Shown here piece after piece: positions 16,279 through 24,685 of a stretch of 64,000 nucleotides of DNA; within the stretch, counting starts at the first letter, position 1; each line of letters begins with the position of its first letter. Below the pieces are notes generated by a model that saw nothing but the letters and a program-made list of their open reading frames with translations, did no database searches and was not told the origin of the DNA. The position numbers and the translations under genes are program-made. Source of the stretch: PALSA-505 sp963699015 (GTDB lineage: Bacteria > Actinomycetota > Actinomycetes > Streptosporangiales > Streptosporangiaceae); assembly GCA_963699015.1 (NCBI GenBank), contig CAVOSX010000005.1:248001-312000 (forward strand), given 5' to 3'.

Positions 16279-17607
16279 TTATATTGCATGGTCTTGGGTT
16301 ATTTGCCGCTGGTAGTGGCAGGTCCGGGCGCGGTGCTGGTGGCGGCGTCGCCAGTGTGACCAGCGGAGGCGGTGCCCGGCGTCGTGGCCCGGTGGGGCAG
16401 TCACTGCGGCGAGGAGGTGGGCGATCTCGTTGCGGGTCAGAGGGATCTGCCCGGCCGCGGCTGGGCCGCGGGCGGATTCGATGGCGGCGGCTATGGTGAG
16501 GACGGCGGCGCCGAGCATGGCCAGGGTGACCCACCGGTACCAGGAGGTCCAGCGGCGCAGCTGGTGCTCATCCAGGCCGGTCAGGCCCTTGCCGGCCTGG
16601 AAGTTCTCCTCGATCGTCCAGCGAAGCCCGGCGACCTTGACCAGGGCGGCCAGCGTGACCCGCTGCGGGGAGTAGCAGTGGTAGAAGGCCAGTTCCCCGG
16701 TGCTTCGGTTCCGGCGGATTAGCAGGCACCGGTGTCCGGGGCTGGGGTTGCTGATGGTGACCCAGGCCCAGTCGTACCACCGGTGTCCCTTGGCACCATC
16801 ACCTGCCGATAGCCGCTGCCAGGCACGCCTGGGCAGCCGCGCGGCGAGCTCATCGGCGCGGACGGTGCGGCCGACCCCGGCGGGGACACGGTGATCGCGC
16901 GCGACGGCCAGCACATAGGCGATGTGCTGCTGCTCCAGCCAGGTGCGCAGCGGCCCGTTATCCCCATAGGCCTCGTCGGCGGCCACCCAGGCGAACGGCA
17001 CCCGCGCGCTGACGGCCCGCTCGATCATCAGCCTGGCCAACTGCGGCTTGGTCGCGAACGCCGCGTGTCCAGGAATCCCGGCCGCCTCGCAGCGGGCCGG
17101 GTCACCGGTCCAGGACTTCGGCAGGTACAGCTCCCGGTCAATCAGCGCGTGCCCGCGCGGGGCAGCATAGCCAAGGTAGACCGCGACCTGGGCGTTCTCG
17201 ATCCGGCCCGCGGTGCCGGTGTACTGCCGCTGCACCCCCGGCGTGGCGGTGCCTTTCTTCACGTCCCCCGTCTCATCCACCACCAGCACCGCGCCGGGAT
17301 CACCCAGCTGCTCCACGACGTAACTGCGCACGTCGTCGCGGACCCCGTCGGCGTCCCACCGGGCCCGGGACAGCAGGTGCTGCATCCCGTCCGGAGTCCG
17401 GTCCCCGGCATGCTCGGCGATCGTCCAGCAGTTCTTGCGCGGCAGCTCGGCCAGCAGGCCCAGCACGAACGCCCGGGCCCGGCGCCGCGGCTCCACCCGG
17501 CTGAACCGGGCACCGGCCCGGGTCATCAGCTCATCGAATGTCCCCAGCCAGCGGCCAGGGTCTACGCTGGGGCCAGCGGCCGCCAGAAGATCATCGCGAG
17601 TCGTCAC
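16279..17607 (-). CDS. IS701-family transposase
   Basis: This 442-residue DDE transposase has DELMTRAGARFSRVEPRRRA near the N-terminus, then LVVDETGDVKKGTATPGVQR, then WVAADEAYGDNG. Near the C-terminus it has LRWTIEENFQAGKGLTGLDEHQ, containing the conserved glutamate. The gene appears intact and ends QDHAI just inside the left terminal repeat. The intron lies downstream of the stop, so it does not interrupt the coding sequence, but it splits the left end that the enzyme must bind. About 140 bases separate its start from the divergent MazF-like gene, so both promoters lie there. Confidence 0.92.
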   Translation of the reverse strand: MTTRDDLLAAAGPSVDPGRWLGTFDELMTRAGARFSRVEPRRRARAFVLGLLAELPRKNCWTIAEHAGDRTPDGMQHLLSRARWDADGVRDDVRSYVVEQLGDPGAVLVVDETGDVKKGTATPGVQRQYTGTAGRIENAQVAVYLGYAAPRGHALIDRELYLPKSWTGDPARCEAAGIPGHAAFATKPQLARLMIERAVSARVPFAWVAADEAYGDNGPLRTWLEQQHIAYVLAVARDHRVPAGVGRTVRADELAARLPRRAWQRLSAGDGAKGHRWYDWAWVTISNPSPGHRCLLIRRNRSTGELAFYHCYSPQRVTLAALVKVAGLRWTIEENFQAGKGLTGLDEHQLRRWTSWYRWVTLAMLGAAVLTIAAAIESARGPAAAGQIPLTRNEIAHLLAAVTAPPGHDAGHRLRWSHWRRRHQHRARTCHYQRQITQDHAI

Positions 17608-17746
17608 AAACCCAGATGATCAGACAGCGGCCGCCCCGTCTCCAGTACCGGACCCAAGATCAACGGCCCGGGCGGCAGGCGAGGCTGCATCACGTCCACC
17701 CGCGGCCCGGTAGCATCCGCCTGCCATCTCACACCCAGGAGCACAC

Positions 17747-18256
17747 ATGCGACGAGGCGAGATCTGGTGGGTCGAGTTCGACGAGCGACGGCCTGTCGTG
17801 CTGCTGTCGGAAGACGAGCCATCCCGGTTCCAGGCGATGCAGGTCGTCGCTCCAGCGGATACCGACATCTCTGGCCTGGGAATCGAGGTGGCAGTCGGCG
17901 TCCCGGAAGGACTGCCCTTTGAAGGCGTGCTGCGGTTCGCGTTCCCGTGGCCGGGCTTTACCCCGTGCACCTGGCTGACCACCCTGAGCCGGGACGACCT
18001 GATCGAGCGGGCAGGCGCAGTGTCCACCGCCAAGCTCAGCGAGATCGACGACGCACTGCGTGCCAGCGAACAAAGGACGGCGTGGACCCCGGCCGCGGCG
18101 GCCAGGCTCAGCGAGATTAAGGATTCCCTCCGTCGGCGGACTCAGGCAGACGGAGAAGGAACGGACGCCCACGCTGACGAAGGTCGATCTCGTCCGCACG
18201 ACCGACGGTCCGCGGCGCCTCAGCAACAAGATCACGATCTACGGCTGGAGTACTAG
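17747..18256 (+). CDS. MazF/PemK-like toxin-family protein carried by the IS element
   Basis: This 169-residue protein starts MRRGEIWWVEFDERRPVVLL, the first strands of the MazF/PemK ribonuclease fold, followed by AMQVVAPADTDISGLGIEV and TPCTWLTTLSRDDL. The basic/hydrophobic N-terminal strand and the central RFAFPWPGFTPCTW segment match the family, which usually cleaves mRNA at short motifs. No antitoxin gene is visible on either side. The last third (residues 110-169) is low in conservation and ends DLRLEY, which is encoded by the terminal repeat; the stop TAG lies within the CTAG target sequence. The start ATG follows AGGAG. Confidence 0.75.
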   Translation: MRRGEIWWVEFDERRPVVLLSEDEPSRFQAMQVVAPADTDISGLGIEVAVGVPEGLPFEGVLRFAFPWPGFTPCTWLTTLSRDDLIERAGAVSTAKLSEIDDALRASEQRTAWTPAAAARLSEIKDSLRRRTQADGEGTDAHADEGRSRPHDRRSAAPQQQDHDLRLEY

Positions 18257-18662
18257 GGCCGGTCCTGGTTGCGTTCTTGTCGATCCGTTCGGCTCCGGTG
18301 CAGTTCACGGCGGCCAGAATCAGCTGGGTGGATCAATCACGCACCAGGATGTTGTGTGTGCCCGGGAAAAGAATCGCGCTCCGCCACTCCTAGGCTGACC
18401 CCGTGAATGCGTAACCGTCAATTGGTGCGGGATTCTGATTGTTGTCAGCATCTCTGCCGATGTCGTCCTTGCACCTTGACCCGGACAGCCATCTTACAAA
18501 CAATCCGGCTGGGCGCCCCTGTGAGCCCTGCTAAGCTGCGAAGGCAATGAGCGCAAGCAGTTCCTGCGTTCGGCGTGCATTCGGCAAGACCGACCGTGAA
18601 CCAGGCGCGCCACCATGCGAGGCTTTAGCTGGCGCAGGTCCAAGTGTCGATACGTGACCGGG
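18257..18662. other. Stretch right of the IS701 element without a gene
   Basis: After the CTAG at 18253-18256 the sequence continues for 400 bases without a convincing gene on either strand. It contains no repeat copies and no second IS end. It includes the 3' flank of the lipoprotein gene, whose stop is at 18663. I see no strong terminator. Confidence 0.4.
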
Positions 18663-19100
18663 TTACGGGATGACCTTCACAGTGACCGACGCTCCCGTGC
18701 CTGCCGAGCTGATCTCGATCTCCGCTGCCGCGGTGCCTCTTACGGCCTTGTATTCGACGGTGCTGCCGGACTTGGTGGTCTTCTCCACCCGCCAGCCGCC
18801 CGATGGAAGCGCCTTCTGATAGAACGCCGAGACCTTTTCCACAGAGTCGGGCGACGTCAGCACCGTTTTGCTGACTCCGCCCACGTGTTCGCTCCTGATG
18901 ACACTCGACGGCTTGTACTCGGCTATAGCGTCGCCGGTCGCCGGGGTCGTCGTGGCCGCGGCCGGGGTGGTCGCGACTGGCACCGTCGTCGCGGGCGCCG
19001 ACGTCGGGCTGGAAGAACTGCCACCGGAGCTGCAGCCCGCGATCCACGCTGACAACAGAAGGATCAGCGGGACAGCTGCCCATCGCCATCGCACGTTCAC
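18663..19100 (-). CDS. Putative lipoprotein
   Basis: This 145-residue protein has a lipoprotein signal peptide, LILLLSAWIAGCSSGG, with the lipidated cysteine at about residue 23. A serine/threonine/proline/alanine-rich linker (residues 25-55) follows. The globular C-terminal part reads EYKPSSVIRSEHVGGVSK, SVEKVSAFYQKALPSGGWRVE and STVEYKAVRGTAAAEIEIS, a small alpha/beta domain seen in several bacterial lipoproteins of unknown function. The GTG start overlaps the stop of the upstream serine-hydrolase-like gene (GTGA), so the two are translationally coupled. It should be anchored on the outer face of the membrane. Confidence 0.75.
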   Translation of the reverse strand: MNVRWRWAAVPLILLLSAWIAGCSSGGSSSSPTSAPATTVPVATTPAAATTTPATGDAIAEYKPSSVIRSEHVGGVSKTVLTSPDSVEKVSAFYQKALPSGGWRVEKTTKSGSTVEYKAVRGTAAAEIEISSAGTGASVTVKVIP

Positions 19101-20365
19101 GACGCGTTCGCCCCCGGCGGCCGATTATTGGGGGCCAGGTAGGCGCCGATGGCCCGGAAGATGGGGTCGCTGGAGTTGGTCCAGTTCCCGTGCGCGTCGA
19201 ATCCCCGTGGCGCGAAGGTGATGGCCACCGCGATGGCGATCTTCTCAGACGGGAGGTAGGCCTCCGCCGCTCCGTAGCCTCCGAAACTTGGGGTCTCCAA
19301 AAGCCACGAGCCCGTGCGCACGATGCCAAGCCCGAAGTTGTACCTATTTGTCTGTTTGACGCAGGCGCACCCGGGCTGTTTGTGTCCGAAGCCGAGCAGG
19401 TTCGGGCCGGTCTGGGCTTGGTAGCTCGACTTGGACAGGAGGGCGCCGCTGCCGATGCCCTGGGCTGTCTTGGTCATGTCATAGATGTTTGTTGTCTCGG
19501 CAGCGCCAGTGGGCGTTGTCCAGGCCGGGTTCCAGTAGGTCAACTCTTCGTAGAACGGGGTCGCCCCGGGGATCCTCAATGCGTCTCTGCGTTCGGAACT
19601 GAAGGCATGCAGCACCGGATCCGGGATGGTGGCGGTCTGGGATGCGACGGTGTTGGTCAGGCCGAGCGGGTCGAGCACCTTCTGGCGCAAGAGGGTGGCC
19701 AGTGGCTTACGGCCGACCATCTGAAGGATCTGGCCGAGGATCACCATGTTGGTGTGCGCGTAGCCCCAGTTTTTCCCGGGCGGGAAAGACACCCGGCGCG
19801 AGAAGGCGATGGCAAGGAGTTCAGGCATGGTGAACTGATGAAATGGATTCCGGTAGAACTCTGCGATGAACTTCGGGCCGGTCACGTAGTCGGGGTATCC
19901 CGAGGTCATGTTGGCCAGCATCTTCAAGGTGACCCGGTTGGCTTCGGGCAACTTCGGCAGCCACCTGGCGACCTTGTCGTTGAGGCTGACCTTGTGCTCG
20001 TCTACGTATTCCATCAGCAACGCGGTCAGGTAGGAGAAGGCAACTGAGCCGTTGCGGAAGTGCATCGCTGTGGTCGCGGGCACACCGGTCATCGACCTGC
20101 CGAACGCTCCGGTGACTAGCGGCTTGCCGTCAACGGTGACCCTGAAGATGGTCGCCTTGAGATGGTCGGCCTTCATAGCCTTCCGGACAATCGCAGCAAC
20201 GTGCGCAGCCTGATCGCCCGGCGTCGTCGCTGATGCAACTGCGGTAGCGGACGAAGCGCCCGCTACCGCCGACGTGGCGAGCGAAGCGCCGAGTGCCAGC
20301 ACCGCCACGCCCGCAGTCCACGACGTACGTCGTCGATGCTTATGTACTCTCATGCGTTTGACCAT
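19097..20365 (-). CDS. Serine-hydrolase (beta-lactamase fold) homologue lacking the SxxK lysine
   Basis: This 422-residue protein has a Sec signal peptide (hydrophobic stretch near residues 17-45) and a class C beta-lactamase/DD-peptidase fold. The family SxxK motif aligns with Ser107-Val-Ala-Phe110, in MHFRNGSVAFSYLTALLM, so the general-base lysine is replaced by Phe. The YxN motif aligns with Tyr202-Ala-His204 in WGYAHTNMVILGQIL, and the third motif with ETPSFGGYGAAEAYLP. Hence it may bind rather than hydrolyse its ligand, although the serine is kept. It is encoded upstream of and coupled to the lipoprotein gene. Two cysteines lie in a GCACVKQ loop. Confidence 0.8.
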   Translation of the reverse strand: MVKRMRVHKHRRRTSWTAGVAVLALGASLATSAVAGASSATAVASATTPGDQAAHVAAIVRKAMKADHLKATIFRVTVDGKPLVTGAFGRSMTGVPATTAMHFRNGSVAFSYLTALLMEYVDEHKVSLNDKVARWLPKLPEANRVTLKMLANMTSGYPDYVTGPKFIAEFYRNPFHQFTMPELLAIAFSRRVSFPPGKNWGYAHTNMVILGQILQMVGRKPLATLLRQKVLDPLGLTNTVASQTATIPDPVLHAFSSERRDALRIPGATPFYEELTYWNPAWTTPTGAAETTNIYDMTKTAQGIGSGALLSKSSYQAQTGPNLLGFGHKQPGCACVKQTNRYNFGLGIVRTGSWLLETPSFGGYGAAEAYLPSEKIAIAVAITFAPRGFDAHGNWTNSSDPIFRAIGAYLAPNNRPPGANAS

Positions 20366-20510
20366 GATTCCTTCCTCACTTCTGATGAGCGATTACGGTT
20401 GATCCAGCCGACGAGAACCGAACGATCGACATAGTCGCCATGGACGCGAATCGTGGGCGCGGGACGGGCCGCTGAGGGAGACTCTCGCAGAAGCCCCATT
20501 GGCGGCCAAT

Positions 20511-20568
20511 TGACCTGGCTACCTGCCGGTCCTGCACCTAGGTGCAGGACCGGCAGGTAGCCAGGTCA
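20511..20568. repeat. 58-bp perfect palindrome without spacer
   Basis: Each arm is 29 bases, starting TGACCTGGCTACCTGCC and ending GTCCTGCACCT at the centre; the second half is its exact reverse complement. The centre is CCTAGG. It lies 150 bases past the stop of the response-regulator gene and before the divergent start region of the serine-hydrolase gene. It could be an intrinsic terminator, but no T run follows on either side. Such long spacer-free palindromes are normally unstable, so an assembly fold-back must also be considered. Confidence 0.9.
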
Positions 20569-20717
20569 GCTGAGCTGCAATGTGAACTCGACCGTGTCGG
20601 TGCTCAGCGTTCTCCCAATCGATCGGGGACCGCCACCAGTCGGCGTGTGCTGCACCACCGATCGCTGAAGCCGCGCGAGTGCGCAACCCTTACCTCAGCG
20701 AGCCTGCCGGCCAGCTG

Positions 20718-21365
20718 TCACGACGAGAGAAATCGGACGACGGCCAGGACGCGACGGTGGTCGTCGTCGCTGGGCGGTAGAGCGAGTTCGTCGTAAATAT
20801 GCGACGTGTGCTGCACCACAGCCCGCTCGGACACAGACAGGGCGCGGCCGATGGCGGCGTTGCTCCGGCCCTCGGCCATGAGTGCCAGCACTTGCTGCTG
20901 GCGCAGTGTGAGGCGTCGTAGCGCGTCGTGGTCAGTGCGGGCCCGCGCCAGCAGTAGCTGCACCACTTGGGGATCGAGCACCGACGCGCCGTCATGCACC
21001 CGGCGCAGGTCGTCGCAGAACGCGTCAACGTCACCGATGCGCTGCTTGAGTAGGTAGCCCACTCCTGCAGTTGGCTGAGCGAGGAGTTCAATGGCGTACC
21101 GACGTTGCAAGTGCTGCGAGAGGACCACAACGGGCAAGGTCGGGTGGCTCTGGCGAATATCCAGCGCCGCCCTTAGTCCCTCGTCGGTGTGCGAAGGCGG
21201 CATCCGGATGTCGGTCACCAGCAGCTCCGGCCGGTGCAGCCCGACGGCCCGGACGAGCTCGTTCGCATCGCTCGCCGTGGCCACCACGTCGAACCCGCCC
21301 TGCTCGAGCACGTGTGACAGCCCGGCCCTCAGCAGCGCCTCGTCCTCGCCGATCACGATCCGCAT
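20718..21365 (-). CDS. NarL/FixJ-type response regulator
   Basis: This 215-residue protein has a receiver domain with the phosphoacceptor Asp52 in LLVTDIRMP and the acidic pocket in IGEDEALL. The conserved switch residues follow in VVVLSQHLQRRYAIELL and VGYLLKQRIGD. The C-terminal LuxR-type helix-turn-helix contains TLRQQQVLALMAEGRSNAAIGRALSVSERAVVQH. The start overlaps the stop of the histidine kinase gene by about 13 bases, so both form one two-component operon. The gene is intact. Downstream lies the 58-bp palindrome. Confidence 0.92.
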   Translation of the reverse strand: MRIVIGEDEALLRAGLSHVLEQGGFDVVATASDANELVRAVGLHRPELLVTDIRMPPSHTDEGLRAALDIRQSHPTLPVVVLSQHLQRRYAIELLAQPTAGVGYLLKQRIGDVDAFCDDLRRVHDGASVLDPQVVQLLLARARTDHDALRRLTLRQQQVLALMAEGRSNAAIGRALSVSERAVVQHTSHIYDELALPPSDDDHRRVLAVVRFLSS

Positions 21366-23111
21366 GGCAGCTCCGCGATGAGGTGGGTGCCGTGACCGAG
21401 CGGGCTGTCGATCGCCAGTTGGCCCCCGAGGACGTCGACCCGGTCCATCAGGCCCCGCAGGCCGGCGCCCGCGCCCGCGGCCGCGCCGCCAGCCCCGTCG
21501 TCAACGATCTCGATGAGGAGCCGTGATTCGGTTCGCTCCAGCCGCACCGAGAGCGTTGTGGCCCCGGCATGCTTGACCGCGTTGGCCAGCGCTTCGGCGA
21601 CCACGAAGTACGCCGTGCTGCCCACGGCCGGCGACAGCGGTTCCTCGACGTCGACCACGACGAGGCTGGTCGGTAGCGGCATGCGGTCGACCAGATCCTC
21701 GACCGCGGCCGTCAGCCCGCGCTCGATCAACCCGGCTGGCATCACGGCGTGGACCAGCTCGCGCAGTTGGTGCGCGGCGCCATCGATGCCGTTGCGCAGC
21801 TGTGTGGCGGCGACGTCAAGATCGGCGGCCGAGCCGGCGTGGCGGAGCTCCTGCGCCCCGATGGACAGCAGCACCAGCTCGACCTGGATGCCGTCGTGCA
21901 GGTTCTGGGCGATACGCCGGCGCTCGCGGTCCCCGGCTTCAACTATCCGGGCCCGGGAGAGCCGCAACGCGGCCTGGTTGGCGATGAGCTCGGCGGTGAG
22001 CCGCTCATTGTCGATGGCGATGGCCGCGACGCGGCCTGCCGACTGCACCAGCTCGGGATCCTCGTTCATCGCCCGGTCGTACACAAGCGCGCCTATGAGG
22101 CGGTCGCCCAACGTGATCTCGACGATGCCTCGACCCGGGTCGCCAGGCACCGGCAGCGAGATGGGCTGGCCAAGCGCGTCGAACGAAGCGTCGACGCTCG
22201 AGCGCCCAGTAAACGACGACGAGGGTCTCATCACCGAGCGTCCGCCGCAGCGCGTTGACGAGGGGCATGCGTTCCGGGGCGGTGCCTCCCAGCCACGCCC
22301 CCAGCTCCTCAACCTCTCCAGTGCGGGCGAACCCGCCTCGGAGCATGGCCAGAACGAACGACACCGGTACGCCGGCGAGAAGCACGAGCTGCCCGGTGGT
22401 GACGACCAAGGAGGAGAGGTTGAACGCGGGCTCGATGACGGGAGGCCCGAGCGGGACCACGAGCACGGCCACGATGCCGTACGCGTAGAGCGGGGCGAGC
22501 ACGCGACGCTGCTGGGGCGCCGACTGCCGCAACCGGGCAAACAACACGACCGCGGTGACCAGCATTACCGCGCCACCGGCGATCCGCTGCAGGTTGAGGC
22601 CGAGGGTGACGAGGTCTGGCCGGTCGGAGATCGAAAGCACGTCGCCGCTGCTCGCTGGCGCGAACAGGTACTGGGGCGTCTGCAGCCCGAACGTGACCAC
22701 GAAGGCGGCGACGACGGTGGCGACGGACACGGTAGAGCGCAGCCGCCCCGACGGGTACGCATGAAGAAGCCAGACAGCGACGGCCAGGGGACCAGCCGCC
22801 AGGATCAGCCCAACTGCCACGAGCGCAGTGACGCCGGTGTTGACCAATGCGGCCGCGAGCCATACCCAGCCGCTCAGCACGATGATCGCGCCGATATGGT
22901 TGCTCGGTCGCCGCCACCAGGCCGCCAGGCCGGCCGCCAGGTAGACAAGCCCGGTCAACGAGAAAAGCGAGTACAGCCATACCGGACCCTCAAGCGGCCA
23001 GAACAGTGCGATCTCGACGGCGGCAATGACCACGCCTCCTACCCCGAGCAGGAGGAGCGCGCCGCCAAACGCGCGCGCCATCGGTGATCGGCGCTCGCCC
23101 GCTGCGCTCAC
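21353..23111 (-). pseudogene. Sensor histidine kinase (HisKA_3), split by one frameshift
   Basis: The first frame encodes about eight membrane helices and a linker (residues 1-305), then runs out of register after ETLVVVYWA. A second frame takes over near 22200 with GRSSVDASFDALGQPISLP and a GAF-like segment. The dimerisation motif DRERRRIAQNLHDGIQVELV, with the phosphorylated His, and the ATP-binding HATPase (EALANAVKHAGAT, IVDDGAGG) follow. A single-base indel joins the halves, giving a complete kinase of about 580 residues. It is either a recent pseudogene or a sequence error. The partner regulator directly downstream is intact, which favours a functional pair. Confidence 0.8.
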
Positions 23112-23119
23112 TGGCGCAC

Positions 23120-23161
23120 CATCCTTGTGCGGGCGATCTTCTGATTACTGCCACAAGGATG
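23120..23161. promoter_or_regulatory. 10-bp inverted repeat upstream of the histidine kinase gene
   Basis: CATCCTTGTG (23120-23129) and CACAAGGATG (23152-23161) are perfect inverted repeats with a 22-base spacer. The inner arm covers the AGGA that would serve as ribosome site for the kinase gene (start 23111). The pair could be an operator for a dimeric regulator with half-sites about three helical turns apart, or a stem that hides the ribosome site. The repeat is seen directly; the role is inferred. Confidence 0.5.
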
Positions 23162-23584
23162 ATTCTCCCCCGGCCATCGCCCAGCTCGCTGGGCCTGCGA
23201 GGTCCGGCGGCCCAGGACACCCGGACTGGCTACAGGACTGTGCGCCATCGACCACCGATCAGTACGTGACCGGCAGCGACGCTCCGGCCCGCCGGGTGTA
23301 TCCCCACTGTTGCGAGCGAGGAGACAACTAATGAGTATTATCCCCGAGTCCAGCGCAGCACGAGTGGGCCGGTAGCGCCCCATTTCTTATTCGCGCTATC
23401 GCACCCTTCCTCCCGCGCCACCACCTGGACGGACCTCGGCTCAAACGCCACCCGATCGACCGACCTCATGCCGCGTGAGCACTCGCTGCCGTTGAGGCGT
23501 CGGCGCACCCAAGCCCGACGCTGATCGCGCAGCGTGGTCGCCGCTCCGACGGTAGACGCGCGAAGAGCCGCCGAAGCTCCTACG
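23162..23584. other. Stretch without a gene right of the IS110 coding region
   Basis: Open frames on the minus strand here have no family pattern or convincing start. The part nearest 23584 should include the end of the IS110 element downstream of its transposase gene, but I could not identify a terminal repeat by eye. Confidence 0.35.
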
Positions 23585-24685
23585 TCAAGACGGGGCTGAA
23601 AGATCTTGTTGAGTTCGCGGCATGGACGCACTTTCTGGTCGTTGGGGCCGGCATAGGGTCTTGTAGATCTCGCGGGCGATGTAGCGCTTGAGGCAGCGGA
23701 TGATCTCTTTCTTGGTCTTGCCCTCGGCGGTGCGCCGGGCCGCGTAGGCCCTGGTGCGCGGATCGTGGGCCAGGCGGGTCATGGCGATCGTCCACAGCGC
23801 GGAGTTGGCCTGCCGGTCGCCGCCGCGGTTGAGCCGGTGGCGGAGCTGCTTGCCGGAGGAGGCATCCACCGGGCTGGCGCCGCATAGCGCGGCGAAGCTG
23901 GCCTCCTTGCGGACCCGGCCGGGGTTGTCGCCGGCCGTGGCCAGCAGCGTGGCGGCGACCTGGGTGGCCACGCCCTGCTTGGCCAGCAGCCCTTCGGGGG
24001 CGGCGCGGGCGAGGAGCTCCTCGAGCGCGGCATCCAGCTGGGTGATCTCTGCGGCCAGCTGCTGGTGGCGGCGGGCCACCGAAGCCATCGCCGCCCTGGT
24101 GCCCTGGGCCGGGCAGGCCGGGTCGCCGGGGCGGAACCGGCCCGCCAGTTCTACCTGTCGCTGGCAGGGCAGCCCGGCCAGCTGCCGGCGTACCTGCTCG
24201 GGTGCGGTGACGATCAGGTCACGCAGCTGGTTGCCGGCCTGGGTGCGGGCCTTGACCGCGCCGGCCCGGGCCACCCGCAGCGCCCGGATCGACTCAGCGG
24301 CCCCGTCACGGCTCTTGGGCAACCCGGACGCCTCGCCGCTGAGGGCGGCCACCGCGGCCGCCACCGCATCGGCGGTGTCGGACTTGCCGCGCCGGCGGCG
24401 GGCCTGCCGGTTCGGCCGGATCACCTCGACCACCTCCACGCCGCAAGAGGCCAGGCAGCGGGCCAGCCCGGCGCCGTAACTGCCGGTACCCTCCACCCCG
24501 GCCCTGGCCAGCTCGCCGTGCAACTTCATCCACGCCAGCACAGCCCGGTACCCGGCCGCCGTGGCCGGGAAGGCCTGGGTGCCCAGCACCCGGCCCACCT
24601 GATCCACCACCGCAGCCACGTGCACATCGGCGTGAGTGTCCACGCCCCCGGTGACGGGGCCGGCCTGTTCTGTGATCCTGGGCAT
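23585..24685 (-). CDS. IS110-family transposase (recombinase)
   Basis: This 366-residue DEDD-type recombinase starts MPRITEQAGPVTGGVDTHAD. It contains VEGTGSYGAGLARCL, RPNRQARRRRGKSDTADA and the transposase_20 segment KQGVATQVAATLLATAGDN. The C-terminal part has FAALCGASPVDASSGKQ and LNRGGDRQANSALWTIA, with the catalytic serine region typical of IS110. A longer frame extends upstream, but ATG 24685 has an excellent GGAG site and matches the usual start. IS110 recombinases act with an RNA guide encoded in the element's non-coding end. The coding sequence looks intact. Confidence 0.93.
   Translation of the reverse strand: MPRITEQAGPVTGGVDTHADVHVAAVVDQVGRVLGTQAFPATAAGYRAVLAWMKLHGELARAGVEGTGSYGAGLARCLASCGVEVVEVIRPNRQARRRRGKSDTADAVAAAVAALSGEASGLPKSRDGAAESIRALRVARAGAVKARTQAGNQLRDLIVTAPEQVRRQLAGLPCQRQVELAGRFRPGDPACPAQGTRAAMASVARRHQQLAAEITQLDAALEELLARAAPEGLLAKQGVATQVAATLLATAGDNPGRVRKEASFAALCGASPVDASSGKQLRHRLNRGGDRQANSALWTIAMTRLAHDPRTRAYAARRTAEGKTKKEIIRCLKRYIAREIYKTLCRPQRPESASMPRTQQDLSAPS

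Larger units (their letters stand above)
14224..18256. mobile_element. IS701-type element with MazF-like passenger, interrupted by a group II intron
   Basis: The outer ends are flanked by CTAG (14224-14227 and 18253-18256), which fits the four-base YTAR target repeats known for IS701 elements. Inside them the terminal inverted repeat reads TACTCCAGCCGTAGATCGT. The right copy (18234-18252, reverse complement) is intact. The left copy is split: TACTCCAGCCG at 14228-14238, then the intron, then TAGATCGT from 16272. Without the intron the element is about 1,990 bp. It encodes a transposase (minus strand) and a divergent MazF/PemK-like protein that reads out through the right terminal repeat. Confidence 0.82.

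Noticed and set aside
16279..18256. Idea that IS701 and the group II intron are separate neighbouring elements
   Set aside because: The split left terminal repeat matches the intact right repeat only if the intron is removed, so the intron sits inside the IS.
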